64,000 nucleotides of DNA from Rebecca billardiae RCC1528 (lineage: Eukaryota; Haptophyta): assembly GCA_965240325.2 (NCBI GenBank), contig OZ251252.1, positions 1 through 64,000 on the forward strand, written 5' to 3'. This document shows positions 10,941-23,210 of this stretch, piece by piece. Both the position numbers and the translations under genes were made by a program. Every line of letters begins with the position of its first letter. The stretch's first letter is position 1. The notes beneath the pieces were generated by a model. It was not told where the DNA came from. It was given only the letters and a program-made list of their open reading frames with translations, and made no database searches.

Positions 10941-12326
10941 TATGGGTCGATTTTTTTGGCTTCGGCGCACGGAGCGCCGATCTCGTCAACGAGCGGCCAT
11001 CGTGAAAGCGCGCGAAAGTTGCGTTTGCGGGGGCTCGCGCCTGCCGGGGTCGTGCGACGCGGGCGAAGGGCGCGCGGCCCCTCGCGCTGGTCGGCGGTGA
11101 CGAGGACACCCAGGTGCGCCATCTCGCGCGCCGCCACGCCCCTCTCCGCGTCTGCCTCGCGCACACGCAGCGATTGCATTTGGATGTTGCATTCTTGCGC
11201 ATGCTTGCGCGCCACGTTGCGGGACGAGAAAAAGCGTCATGCGGTTAGGTTTGGCAGTTTGAGATGGTTCAGATGATGTTGTGACAGGAACTGGAAGACC
11301 TAACCGCATGACGCCCTTCCTGCGCGCGCTACACGCATCACGTGCTCTCCGCGCAGGTGAGCTTGAAAATTTGAAGCTGCTGCTCCTCTGCGAGGCCATC
11401 GAGGCGAGCGGCGGCTAGCATGACGCAGCGCTCTCCCCAGCTGCCACGGCCAGCCACCTGCACCCGGCTGTGCTCGCACTCGCCTTGAGTGTGTGCACGG
11501 TTGACACGTCGACGGTGCTCGGCGGTGTGTTTTTGACTGCTGGTTGGTACGCACGCATCATGGGCCCACAGTGGAGTTGGGGTGCGTGCCGTGGCTGTGG
11601 CGCGCACGCGATCGACCCATACTACACACGCACAGCGCAGCTCGGCATCGTTACGGGCTTCAAACGTCGGCCAGAGCTTGTTTGCTATCCGCGTGCTGCG
11701 GTCGTCGGCTCCGAGCAATCCACGAGGATGACAACAGGCGGTGCGTGCGCTGTTTGAAGGCGTTGGGCGCGGCGTCTGCTGGCTGTGCAGTCGCGCCTGG
11801 GTACGGCTCGCATGCTACGCAGCGGCGGATACCAGTCTGATGCGGTTTGACGCACGGGCAGTCATCTGCTTTGCTCTGCACGCGTGGCCGGCTGATCATC
11901 CTTTCGCAACGCGTGTCTGCGCGTGCGGTGACTGCTCCCAGATGGGCTCGACGCGAGGCAAACGCGTGCGAGACTCATCGATACGGAGCTCCCCTCCAGG
12001 CAAGCGAGCGTTTGAGCGCGCTCACCTCACTCATGCCTACCCACGCGCATGTTTGCGCGGCCCACTGGTTCGAATGATGCGACGAGGTCGGTGCGGCGTG
12101 CTCGTGGGCAGGAGTGCGCGCTCAGTCGACGGTCAAGACGCGCGCCACGAGGAGCAGTCATGTGCCCAAGGTCGCTCGACCAGCGCGCGACCAACGGCAC
12201 CCGCGTAGGGCAGCGCAGGAGCTCGCGTTTGACACAGTGGAGCGCCACTGGGGCGGACGGGCGCCATGGGCGCCCATCGGCGCTACCAGCCCTCCCGTGC
12301 GCCGAAGCCAAAAAAATCGACCCATA
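10941..12326. mobile_element. DNA-transposon-like element with perfect 32-bp TIRs
   Basis: The left end TATGGGTCGATTTTTTTGG plus the following CTTCGGCGCACGG (10941-10972) is matched exactly, in inverted orientation, at 12295-12326: 32 of 32 bases. Both ends abut AT-repeat sequence (ATATATAATATA on the left, TTATATTAATATAT on the right), consistent with insertion into a TA microsatellite, though this hides any target duplication. The 1.3 kb interior has no intact transposase frame; a minus frame near 11340-11718 is the most protein-like. It is probably non-autonomous or decayed. Confidence 0.8.
11234..11314. repeat. Short inverted repeat (17-bp arms)
   Basis: GCGTCATGCGGTTAGGT at 11234-11250 is matched exactly by its reverse complement at 11298-11314, leaving a 47-base loop. 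It lies inside the 1.4 kb TIR element and could be a nested miniature element or a structured site. Confidence 0.85.
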
Positions 12327-12821
12327 TTATATTAATATATATATTAATATATATTATATTTAACGGGACTACGACCGCGCGCGCGTGCAGCGGGCAGCAT
12401 CGTCATCGTCATCATCGATCCGCCGCACCCCGGCACCCGCGAACCGGCGGACGTGACAGTCACCGATCGGATGCGCTGCGCTGGCAGCAGGCGCCACTCC
12501 GCGGTACCGGGAGCGGTCGGCCATGGCCGCGCGGTGCTGTGGTGCGGTGGTGGTGGTGGGCGGCGACTGCAGAGGCTGGCAGGGGAGTGAGAGCACGCGA
12601 TTCCGGAACGCGGCGACGGCCCGCCCGCGGTTGACGCCAGTGGCTTGCCACTTGGCAGCGTGCAAGTCGAAGCTGGCGCGCATCCGCGTAGCGGCGATCG
12701 GCGCCGCCGGCAGCAGTCGAGCCGCCGGGCGGCAGCCAAGCCGGCGCAGCGACGTGCCCGGCCGCGCGCAGACGGACGGCACGCGGCCGCGAGCAAGAAG
12801 ACATGGAGGGCGCTGCACCAC

Positions 12822-13578
12822 TCAGCTGTGCGCCGCCGCGCCGCCGCCCGACCGCCCGCTGCCACCGCGCCGCCGCCGAGACGGCTGGTCGCCACCGTGC
12901 CCGCCACCGCCACCGCCACCGCCGCCGCCACCGCCATGCCCGCCGTGCCCACCGCCGCCACCGTGCCCGCCGTGCCCGCCGCCGCCGCCGCCGCCGCCGT
13001 GCCCGCCGTGCCCGCCGCCGCCGCCGCCGCCGCCGTGCCCGCCGCCGCCGCCGCCGCCGCGCGCGCGCTGCTGCGCGTTGGGGTGCGCGTGGCCGCCGCC
13101 GTGCGGCTGCTGCCGCGGGCTGCCGCCGTGCGCCGCGCCGCCGCCGCCGTGCGGGTGGCGCTGCTGCTGGTGCTGCGGCTGCGCGCCGTGCTGCTGCTGC
13201 TGCTGCGCCGGCTGGTGGTGCTGGTGGTGCGGCGGCTGGTGCTGCTGCGCCGCCGGCTGCGGCTGCTGCGCCGGCCGCGCGGGCGGCAGCGCGAACGGCT
13301 CGAAGCCGCCGCCGGGCTGGCGCAGGCCGCCCTCGCGCGCGCCGGCCGCCGCGTGCAGCGGCGCGGGCGCGCTCGGCGCCGCGATGAAGGCGGCGTAGCC
13401 CGGCTGGCCGATCAGCGGCGCGGAGGAGCCGAGCGGCGCGCCGGCCGCCGCGCCGAACGCGCCGAGCGAGAGGCTCGCGCCGCCGCCCAGCCCGCCGCCC
13501 CACAGCGAGGCGCCGCCGTTGCCCACCGCGCCGAACGCGCCGCCAAACGCGGACGCGGACGGCTGCGTGAGCGCGGGC

Positions 13579-13611
<33 letters not shown>

Positions 13612-14436
13612 GAGGGGCCGCACGCGCCCAGGTCCACGCCGCCCATGCGCGGCGACTGCGCGGCGGCGTGCGCGCGCGCGCGCGCGCGAGCGAGAGGGAG
13701 CGCGAGAGAAGACAGGGAGGGGCGCGCGCGGGTCTCAGCAACGCGCGCCGCGGCGGCAGCGGCGTGAGTCGCCCGCGCGCACAGCGCGCGCACAGCGCGC
13801 GCACCTGCGACGGCCCCAGCGGGCGCGGCGGGGGCGGCGCGTCGTCGGAGAGCACGCCCTGCGCGACGGCGGTGGCGACGGGCGACATGGGCATCGCCGC
13901 GGCCGACCAGCCGTCGGCCGCCTCGTCCTCTCGCGCGTAGCCGCACGTGGACACAGCCACACCCGCACCACCCGCACACGCAACCTGCGACACCGGCGGC
14001 TGCGGCGCGCGGCGCGCGGCGGGCGCGCGGCGGGCGCGCGAGCGAGTGAGCCTTCGCGGCGACGGTCGCGGGCGCGTTGCGCGCGCGGGGCGGCGCGCGC
14101 GTCGCACCTGCTGCTGCGCCGACCGGCCGCTGGGCGCCGCGCCCTCACACCCGCCACACCCGCGGCCGCGCGCGCTCACCGCGCCGCCGCCGCGCGCGCC
14201 GCCGCCGCCGCCCGCGCTGCGCGCGCCGCCGCGGCCGCGCACGGCGACGCCGCCGCGCCCGCCGGCGGGCGCGGCGGCGGCGGTGCTCGCCTGCGCGCGC
14301 GCGCGCGCCGCCTCGAGCGCGGCCGCCGCGTCGACGGGCGCTGCCGTGCGCGGCGAGCCCTCGCCGCCGCCACCGCCGCCGCGGCCGCGCCGCTTGCGGC
14401 CGCCGCCGTGCGGCGCGTCGGCCGACGGCGCGCCCG

Positions 14437-14487
<51 letters not shown>

Positions 14488-15024
14488 GCGCTCGGCGGCG
14501 GCTCCCCGGCGCGCCCGCCGGCGCGCCCGCCGGAGCGTCCGGCGCGGCGCCGCGCTTCGCGCCGCCGCCGCCGCCCTTGGCCGCGCCGCCGCCGCCGCCC
14601 CTGCCGTGCGCGTCGGCGGCCGCGGACGCGCGGCGGCGCGGCTGCGGCGGCGGGTGCGCGGGCGCGTCGGAGCGCCACTGGTCGGCGACGGCGGCGCGCG
14701 AGGGCTCGGCGCCGGCGGGCCCCTGCACGGCGCACGAGATGGGCAGACCGCCGCCGTGCGCGCACCCGCCGCGCCCGCCGCCGCCGCCGCCGCCGTGGTG
14801 ATGGCCCGGCGGCGGCGGCGGTGGCGGCGCGGCCGCGCCGGTGCGCGCGCGCGCGCGCTCGTGCGAGGCCACGACCGCGGCGGCGGCGGCGGGCAGCGGG
14901 CCGGCGGCGGCGGCGGCGGCGGCGTCGTCGGCCGTGTTGACCGCGCCGGCGGGGCGCGCGGGCGCGCCGTCGCCGCCGCCATTGCTCCCGCGCCGCGCCG
15001 CCGCCGCCGCGCCGTTGGGCGGCT

Positions 15025-15055
<31 letters not shown>

Positions 15056-15935
15056 CGCTCGCTCGTGCGCGCGCGCCTTCGCGGCCGCCTCCGCCGCCTC
15101 GCGCGCCGCCGCCTCGCGCTCGACGCGCTTGCGCTCGATCTCGGCGAGCTTGGCCGCCGCGCGCTCCTTGGCCGCGCGCTCGTGCTCCGCCTCCGCCGCG
15201 CGGCGCAGCTCCGCGCGCTTCGCCGCCAGCGCCTTCATGTAGGCGGGCTGCTCCGCCAGCGGCACGGTCGCCGGGTCGGCGCCGATCGGGTCGTCCGCCC
15301 ACGACAGGGCGGGGGGCGCGGAGGGCGCGGAGGCGGCGGGCTCGGGCGGGGCGGGCGGCGCCTCGCGCGCCGCCGCGGCGGGCGAGGCGGGCGAGGCGGG
15401 CAGGGTCTCGGCCGACGCCGCGCGCGGCGCGGGCGACGCGGCGCGCGCCGCGGCGGCGGCGGGCGCGGCGGCGGCGGCTGGCGGCTGCGGCTGCGGCTGC
15501 GGCTGCGGCGCGAGCGGCGGCGACGCGGGCGTGGCGCCGCCCGCGGCGGCGGCGGGCGGCGGCGCGCCGATCGCGCGTCCGCTCACCGCGCGCACGCGCT
15601 CGCGCCGCTCCGCCGCCGTGCGGTTCGCCTCCGCCTCCGCGCGCCTGCGCTGCCCCTCCTGCCGCTGCTGCCGCTCCGCCTCCGCCTGCGCCACCTCCTT
15701 CTCGAACGCGCTCAGCTTCTCCACCTCGAGCGCCTCGTCCGCGCGCCGCTCCTGCGCGAGGAAGCGCGCGCGCTCGGCGCGCGCGCGCGCCGCCTCGGCG
15801 GACTCGCCTTTGAACACCGGGCCCTCCGAGGCGAAGAGCTCGTCCTCGTCCTCCAGCAGCTCCAGGCCACCGCCGCCGGCGGCGGCCCCGGCGGCGCCCG
15901 CGGCCTCCGCCTCCGCCTCCACCGCGTCCGCCCAC

Positions 15936-15966
<31 letters not shown>

Positions 15967-16606
15967 TCGGCGCGGGCGGCGGCGGCGACGCGGCGGCGGG
16001 CTCAGCGGCGGGCGCGGCGTCGGCGGCGGGCGCGCCGGAGGATGCCGCCGCGTCGTCCGCCGCGTCCGCCGCCGCCCCGCTCGGGCCGTGCGCGGAGGCG
16101 GAGGCGTGCGCGTGCTGCGCGCACGCGGAGCCAGCAGCAGCGGCCGCGTGCTCGGCAGAGCCGCCCTCGGCGGGCGCGGGCGGGTGCGGCGCGTGCGGCG
16201 GCGCGACGGCGTGGTGGTGGGCGTCGTACCCGCCCGCCTGCGCCTCCGCCTGCAGCGAGGGCAGGTTGAACGGCTTGGGCGCCGTCACCTTGCCCGCGCC
16301 CACCGAGGTCGCGACCAGACGGCCTCCGCGCCCGCGGCCGCCGAGGACGAGCATGCGCCCATGGCCTGCGGAGAGAGGGGCGCGCGCACGCCGCGTGAGC
16401 GCGTGAGCGCACGCGCGCGCCGCGCCGCGCGCGCGCCGCGCCGCGCCGCGCGCCGCGCGCCGCGCGCCGCGCGCCGCGGCGAGCGGCGGCTCGCGCGCCG
16501 CGCGCCGCGCGCCGCGCGCCGCGGCGCGCGCACCCGGTCCTCGGCCGCCCTGGGGCGGCGGCCTGTGGCCCGCGCTCGAGCTGGCCGTGTGGTACGGCCT
16601 GTTCAT
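12822..16606 (-). CDS. BAT2_N / PRRC2-MOS1-like low-complexity protein
   Basis: Four exons on the minus strand: 16606-16534, 16365-14108, 13984-13805 and 13655-12822, joining in phase to about 1114 aa. Splicing the first intron (GTGCGC to CCGCAG) gives an N-terminus with GHGRMLVLGG followed by GKVTAPKPFNLPSLQAEA. This resembles the BAT2_N signature of PRRC2 and plant MOS1 (G-K-V-x-x-P-K-P-x-N-L-P-S). Further on come a charged helical region rich in Ala/Glu/Arg (residues about 230-300 and 400-500), ALSWADDPIG, RGG-type Gly/Arg tracts, and a C-terminal Gly/His/Gln-rich tail. Known BAT2_N proteins act in RNA or translation-linked condensates and splicing; that role is inferred here. A further small intron at about 14150-14205 is possible. 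It is head to head with the SET gene. The N-terminal motif is the only firm homology. Confidence 0.65.
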
Positions 16607-16833
16607 CCACGCGCCGCGAGAGGCGGGCGGAGCGCTCGCGCGCGGCGGGCTGCGCGCCGCTCGAGCGGCCGCGCACCCTCGGAGGGCGGGCCACGCACAC
16701 CGTCTCTGCCCTTGCTGAGGGCAAGCAGCGCTCTTGGCGCTTGGGCGCGCTCGCCGCCGCGGCGGGCGGGAGAGCGCGCGCAGACCGGACTCGCGCCGCG
16801 AGGCCGATCGGGCAGTCCGGGGCGCCGACGACG
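16607..16833. promoter_or_regulatory. Shared divergent upstream region
   Basis: Only 227 bp separates the start codons of the BAT2-like gene (minus) and the SET gene (plus). A bidirectional promoter is inferred from spacing; no TATA-like element is visible. Confidence 0.4.
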
Positions 16834-18358
16834 ATGGCCGTCCGGCGCGCGCTCGCGCTCGCCGCCGTGCTCGCGGCGGCGGCGGCGCCGGCGGCGCGCG
16901 CGCACGCGTGCGCGCGGGGCGCGCCGCGCCGCGGCGCGGCCGCCGCGCCGCCGCGCGCCGCGCCCGCCGCCGCCGCGCCGCGGAAGAAGCCCAAGCGAGC
17001 CGGCGGCGGCGGCGGCGCCAAGGGCTTTGGCGCGCGGCCCGCGGCCGGCGGCGGCGGCGGCGGCGGCGCGGCGGGCGTGGAGCCGATCGGCGGGTTCGAG
17101 CCGTTCTACGAGTGGCTCGCGTCGCACGGCGCCACCCGCCGCGTCGCCATCGCGCGCGTCTCGGGCGTGCGCGGCGCCGTCGCGCTGGAGGACGTGCCGC
17201 AGGGCGGCACGCTGATCGGCGTGCCGTCCGAGCTCGCGCTCGACCTGGGCGTGGAGGCGGCGGACCCGCTGCCCGCGGCGCGCACGCTGCTCGGCGTGTG
17301 GCGCGCGCTGCACGGCCACCCGCCGCCCGCCGACCCGCGCGCCGCCGCCGAGGCCGCCCGCCTCGCGCCCTTCCTGCGCACGCTGCCGCCGCCCGGCAGC
17401 GCCGACCTGAGCACCCCGGACTTCTTCAGTCCGGAGCAGCTGGCCGCGACGCAGTGGGCGCCGGTGCAGGCGGAGGCGCGGGAGGCGCAGGCGCGGCTCG
17501 AGGCGGCGGCGCGCGACGCCGCGCCCGAGCTCGGCGCGCCCGACGCCGCCGCCGTGCTGGCCGAGCTGCGGTGGGCGCGCTGGGCTGTGCTCAGCCGCGT
17601 GCTCACCGTGCAGGGGCCGCTCGGACAGGGGGGGGCGCTGGGGCCCCCGAGCGCACGCCCCAGCCGCAAGCTGCTCATCCCGCTGGTGGACATGTGCAAC
17701 CACCACCTCACCAAGGAACGGACGCCGCCGCGCGCGTGCGCGCGCCCGCGCGTGCGTGCGCCCACGCGCGCTTGAAGCGCTGTGCACTGCGTGCCGCCCT
17801 CCCGCCCTCCCGCCCTCCCGCCCTGCGGGCTGGCTGCTGCGCAGTGGAACGGCCTCCCCTCCGGCCGGGTGGGCGGCGATCTCAAAATCGTCGCCGCCAG
17901 GGACGTCAAGCAGGGGGAGCAGGTGGGCGCGCCGCCCGCGCGGCGCGCCGCCCCCTTGGCCCTTGGCCCGCGCACGCCGCCGAGCGCGCCCCCCGCCCCG
18001 CCCCCTTCTCCCCGCCCCCTTCTCCCCGCGTGCATCCCCCGCGCTGCAGGTGTGCATCCAGTACGGCGGAGGGGCGCTGTCCTCCGACCGGCTGCTGAGC
18101 GAGTACGGCTTCGTGGACGGCAGCGGCGCGCAGCAGGAGCTGGACGTGCGGCTGCTGGCGAGGCTGGCGCAGCAGGGGCGGGCGGAGGAGCTGCTCGGGC
18201 CAAGCGCGCCGCTCAGCGAGACCAGCGTGCCGGAGGACGAGGCCGCGCTCCGCGCCGCGCGCGACGCGTCCGACGCCAAGCTCGCCGCCGCCATCTCGCT
18301 CCGGCTCGCGCTCAAGCGCGCGTACGCGCAGCTGCGCGCGCGCGCGGGCGCGGCATGA
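16834..18358 (+). CDS. SET-domain protein methyltransferase, RuBisCO LSMT-like, probably plastid-targeted
   Basis: Three exons, about 16834-17751, 17845-17922 and 18050-18358, give about 434 aa. The first donor is uncertain (GTGCGTGCG at 17752 keeps phase). The start MAVRRALALAAVLAAAAAPA looks like a signal peptide and is followed by a basic Ala/Pro/Gly stretch (to about residue 85), the two-part leader expected for a complex plastid. The rest follows the SETD3/SETD6/RuBisCO-LSMT plan: an EWLASHGA start, a GAVALEDVPQGGTLIGVP SET-N segment, FLRTLPPP, TPDFFSPEQL, SRVLTVQ, then LLIPLVDMCNHH (the D-M-x-N-H core, Asn near residue 289), ARDVKQGEQVCIQYG and LLSEYGFVDG. These are the cofactor and substrate-lysine elements of the fold. 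The helical LSMT substrate-binding domain after the SET part is short (about 80 aa). The substrate is not predictable from sequence. Confidence 0.82.
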
Positions 18359-20469
18359 GGCAGGGCCACCGTGGGGCGCCCGGCGCCGCCCTGCGCCGCC
18401 GGCGGCCCGCCGTGGGCGCAAGGCGCTGTGCTCCCGCCGCATCGGCCCACACCGGCCGAGTCTAGATAGACAGTCGTAGCTAGCAGTCTAGTTGGCTGAG
18501 CGCGCATCACTGAGCAGTACCGGCCCGCGGCGGTCGTCGGTCCAGCGGCGGGACCGAGTGTCGCCATCACGACACTCGCGCCGCCGTGTCACTCGGAGTG
18601 TCGGACCGGTTGCCGGTACTAGTAGTACTACGGTTCCGCCGCTATAATGGTGAGCAGTAATGCCGTGCTGCCGTGGGCTAACCGTCCGCGCCGCCGCCGC
18701 GCCCGCGGAGTCCCGTCGAGTCCGCGCCCGCCGGCGCCACTGCAGCGCGGCCCGCACCCGGCTGAACCGGAGTACCGTGCCCGTATATAATCGGGCGGCT
18801 AACTCTGTCAGGCTACTCATACTGGCAGCACGCACTACTACTCCGCGAGTACGCGGGCCGCCGAATATAAGTCAGGCGGGCGACGCGCCGACTGGGCCCG
18901 AGACCGCGGCCCTGACGCCCGGCGCGGGACCGTCCCGCTCGCCGGCTCGCGCGGGTGTCCCTGAGCCTCCGAGTGTGCGGCCTGAGAGTGCCCGCCGGCC
19001 GCGGCCCCGCGCGGGCCGTGCACTACCGGCACGGGCGGCCGCGGCTCCGGCGGATCAAGCCGCCCAGCCGCGGGCCGCGGCCCTGCCGCCGGCGGGACTC
19101 GACGGCCGGCGCGGGGCCCGAGCAGTGCCCGCGCCGGGCACAGCTCACTGCCCGGGCATATCACCGGTCAATGAGACGAGTCGTATGTAGCGCGCTCCGC
19201 GCTCCGGGGCGCCGCCCCGGGGCCCCGGGTGCCCACGGGTGGCGGTGCGTAGCGCCTCAGTCAGTCAGCGGCGGCCGCCGGCGCGACCGGCGTGCTGCTA
19301 CACTCTGCTACGCGTGATCGCGGCGCGGCAGACCGCGCGGCTTACTATTCAGCTGTATAGTAGCAGCAGCGCGCAGTCCGCGCGCTAGCCGTGTCAGTGA
19401 GTAGTGACCGAGTGTGGCGCAGGCGACTCGGAGCTATAGAATCTCGCGCGCGGACCGGGACTACATCATCATCTATCATATATATATGATTCTTAGCTCA
19501 TCAGTCGGTGCCGCAGGAGTCCCGCGATATCCGAGCCGGTGCCGCTGACGACCGACGTACGGCGCGGCGATCGGAGTCGGATCATCAGCCACTCTAGTCT
19601 CTACTCTTGTCCCACCGCGCGGGGCCCCGGCCCGCCCGCGGGCGGCCGGGGCGACACGGCAGGCGTAGGCGCGCCGGCTGATCGGGCATGTCACGACGAC
19701 GCCCCCGCGCGGGCGCCGCCGGCCTCTGGCTCTGCGTCTCGCGCCCGGGCTCAGCGCGGGCCTCGCCCTCGGGCCGTCGGCCGGTCTGACCGGCCGGTGG
19801 CGGACGGCTAGCCGGGCTAGCGCGGTCCGCGCGCGCGTCATCGGTCAGCCCCGGACCGTCATGACTCAGCCTGCGGATCCGGGCCGGCGCGCACCCCTTA
19901 CTGGCCCGTCTGCTCACTCAGGCGCTCATCCGTGCATGGCCACCCACTATATAGCTACTCGCCGCTCGGTGTGACTCGGTCTGAACTGAGTTGAACGGAC
20001 TGAACCGCGCGGGTCGGGCCCCGCCGGCGTCGCGGCCGTGCTCGGTGCAAGTGCCGCTCCTGGCCGCGCGCCCGGCATTCTCAGCCGCCGCCGGGGCGCG
20101 GCATGGCTATTGACGATGCTGACTCGGCCGGGTGATGACGTCCGATATATATATATATATACGACGACTTCGGACTTGGGCCAGCGGACGACGACAGACT
20201 GAGATCGACACCGGACTGAGTCCGGACCGTCGAGTACTGCCTCCGCCCGCCGGTCAGCTAGACGGTATTGCGCGACGACGATCAGTATACTTAATACTCG
20301 GACGATATAGTAGATATATATGATGCGGCTGCAATGCGATATATACCGGCGGTATATACATCATCATTCACATATACATCGGCATCAGCAGTATATTATC
20401 CATGGCATTTATTTATTATATCGTCGACGCGACGCGTCGTCGATCAACGGTACGTGTACGTATATGCGC
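18359..20469. other. Intergenic spacer
   Basis: About 2.1 kb without a supported gene. The composition changes from coding GC text to a mixture rich in short words such as GACTGAG, TCAGTC, CATCATC and ATATAT. TA microsatellites occur at about 19478-19492, 20145-20162 and 20300-20350. Several frames are briefly open but show no protein-like pattern. Confidence 0.5.
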
Positions 20470-21889
20470 CCACAGCAACGATTTCTTTTTTAAAGCGGCC
20501 GTTAAGGAAACTCCAACAAATGAGTTTTCGGCCGTTAACGGCTGAATCTGGTGGTCCGGGCCAAATCCCGAGAGCGTTCGTCGCTCGGCGTCGCACGGAC
20601 GCCGTCGCAGGGCTTGGCGAGCGGACGTTCGACTCGCGGTGCGAGCGCGCGCCGTGCGTGCGCGTGTGGCGGCGTCCACGTCGCCGCTGCGCCACCGGTG
20701 CTCTAATCGCGGGTGTTCCCCAACCTATCCCCCGCCTGCCCCGCACCCGCTCCGCGTCCCGACGCGCCACACCGATCTACTTTGCTAGGTCTGTTCGTAA
20801 CACGGTGCGAATTCGCGCCCGCCCGCACGCCGCTGCGCGCGGGGATGCAGGAAGTGTATGGAGGGGCGCGGAGTTGTTATTCAGGCGGCGGGTTACTCGT
20901 GATGCACGCACATGCGCAGCGGGAACGCTTACTTTTGCATGGGTGACCGGGAATTTGCATCAGACTAACTTGCTGCGGCTGCGCCCGGCACGGCCGCGCC
21001 GGGACCGCGCTCGCCGCGCGCAGCAATGGCGACGGCTGTGCTCACCGTGGGCAAGGGCAAGCGTTCCTGCGCGAAGCCTAGGAAGCCCAAGCTGCATCGC
21101 AAAGGTGCCTAACGCATCGGGCGCCACGTCTCTGCCGCATCTGCATGGCTGCGCATGGCCGCGGCGCTCAGCCGCACGAGATGCTCAAGCTGCGCGCGCG
21201 CGAGGCCGCGAGCGAGGTGGACCACTCGATCATGCCGAACGAGAACTACCTGGCGGAGGTCAAGCGCAGCGTCAACAGCCTCGTCGCCATCAAGGCCCAG
21301 CGGAAGAAGAACAACCTGCTGCGTGTAGCCAAGCTGCGGCTCTTCTCGTGAGACGCGCTCGTCTTGCATGCCTTCACCTCGCTCGACGACGAGGGCGTCG
21401 TGCACTAGGCGCGCGAGAAGGACCGCACACTGAGCATCGTGGGCTCGCGCCAGCCCGAGAGTTCTCGACGTGGCTCAACCTGGGCATGCGCCACCCGATC
21501 CCGCCGCCGGTGGCTGGCTCACGTGAGAGCGCGCTGCGCAATCGCGAGCACGCGGGCGCGGGCGTGATGATGATCGGCAGCGAGTCGGCGGCGCGGCCGT
21601 GGCCGCAGGCCGTGGGCGCCGTGCTGGATCGCTTGGAGCACTACGGCAAGTCCGCGCGCCCGCGCGGGCAGCCGCATGTCCTCCTCCTCTCGGCGGACAC
21701 GGGCCAAACGCAGCGCACTCGCGCGCGGCCACGATCGCCATCGTGCGCAACTATGAGGGTGTTGCGCTCGCGTCGTCGGAGGCGATCGCCATCTCGGAGC
21801 GGCCGGACTCGGACATGCCCGAGCTATGGAGCGCGGACGCCGACGGGATCAATGACGTGATCCGGAGCGGCCGGCTCCCACCGCGACCG

Positions 21890-23210
21890 GCGCCGCCAGC
21901 TGCCGCCGCTGCACGTGGCCAGCGCGGCAGGGCGGCGCGGCTGGCGGCGCTGCAGGCGGCGCGGCCGGCGACGCGGCCGGCGGCGCGGCCGGCGGCAGCG
22001 GCGGCAGCGGCAGCGGTAGCGGCGTAGCTGGCGGTGCCGCCGGCGCTGGAGTCCGCGCGGCCGGTTGCGCGGTCGGCGGCGCGGCCGGCGGCGCGGCGGG
22101 CGGCGCGGCTGGCAACGCGGGCGCGTCCGCGGGCACGGGCGGCGGCGCGGCCGGCGCGAGCGGCAGCGGCAGCGGCGTGGCTGGCGGCACAGTCGGCGCT
22201 GGCGTCCGTGCGGCCGGTGGCGCGGCCGGCGGCGCGGCCAGCGGCGCGGCTGACAGCGCGGGCGGTGGCGCGGCCGGCGGCGGCACTGCCGGCGGCGGCG
22301 CGGCCGGCGGCGCGGCCGCGCGCGGCCGGCGCGGCCGGCAGCAGCGGCGGCAGCTGCAGCGACAGCGGCGTGACTGGCGACACAGCCGGCGTTGGCGTCC
22401 GCGCGGCCGGTGGCGCGGCCTGCGGCGCGGCCGGCGGCGCGGCTGACAGCGCGGGCGATGGCGGGCCCGGTGGCGGCGCGCCCGACGGCGGCACGCCCGA
22501 CAACTGCGCGCCAGGCGGCGGTGCGCCCGGCGACGCGGCCGGACGCGGCCGGGGGCGCGGCTGGCAACGCGGGCGCGGGTGCTGGCGGCGGCGCGGGCGG
22601 CGCGGGCGGCAGCTGCAGTGGCGTGGCTGGCGGCACAGCTGGCGTTGGCGTCCGCGCGGCTGGAGGCGCGGCCGGAGGTGCGGCCGGCGGCGCGGACAGC
22701 GGCGCGGCTGACAGCGCTCGCGATCGCGCGGCCGGCGGCGGCGCGGCCGGCGGCGGCGCGGCCGGCGGCGGCGCGGCCGGCGGTGGCGCGGCCGGCGGCG
22801 GCGCGGCCGGTGCGGGCGGCAGCAGCAGCACTGGTGGCAGCAGCAGCGGCAGCTGCGTGGCTGGCGGCACCGCTGGCGCTGGCGTCCGCGCGGCCGGTGG
22901 CGCGGCCGGCGGCGCGGCCGGGGGCGCGGCCGGGGGCGCGGCTGGCAACGTGGGCGCGGGCGCGGGCGCGGGCGGCGGCGTGGGCGGCGCGGCCGGCAGT
23001 GGCAGCGGCGTGGCTAGCGGCACAGCCGGTGCTGGCGTCCGCGTGGCCGGTGGCGCGGCATGTGGCGCGGCCAGCCGCGCGGCTGACAGTGCGGGTGGTG
23101 GTGCGGCTGGTGGCGGCGCGGCCGGCGGCGGCGCGGCCGGCGGCGGCGCGCAGCAGCGCGGCCTCGGTGGCAGCACTGCCTCGGCAGGCGGCAGCGCGGC
23201 CGGCGGCGGT
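21890..23210. repeat. GC-rich Ala/Gly-coding minisatellite
   Basis: About 1.3 kb of imperfect tandem units built on GGCGCGGCCGGCGGC with an interspersed longer unit reading like GVAGGTAGAGVRAAGGAAGG in one plus frame. It is open in several frames on both strands, so the long ORFs here (more than 600 codons on the minus strand) are composition artefacts. It sits inside the TIR transposon, between its two coding remnants. Confidence 0.8.

Noticed and set aside
11470-11757. 95-codon plus frame inside the 32-bp TIR element as a transposase
   Set aside because: Too short, with no D-D-E or other catalytic pattern, and the overlapping minus frame is equally plausible.
12060-12075. Possible tRNA T-loop (GGTTCGA)
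   Set aside because: No matching acceptor, D or anticodon stems could be drawn around it, and no other tRNA-like box was found in the window.
14408-17215. 935-codon plus-strand open frame
   Set aside because: It lies antisense to the BAT2-like gene and runs on into the SET gene in a different frame. Its translation is Arg/Gly-rich with no protein-like pattern; it is open because the sequence is nearly pure G/C.
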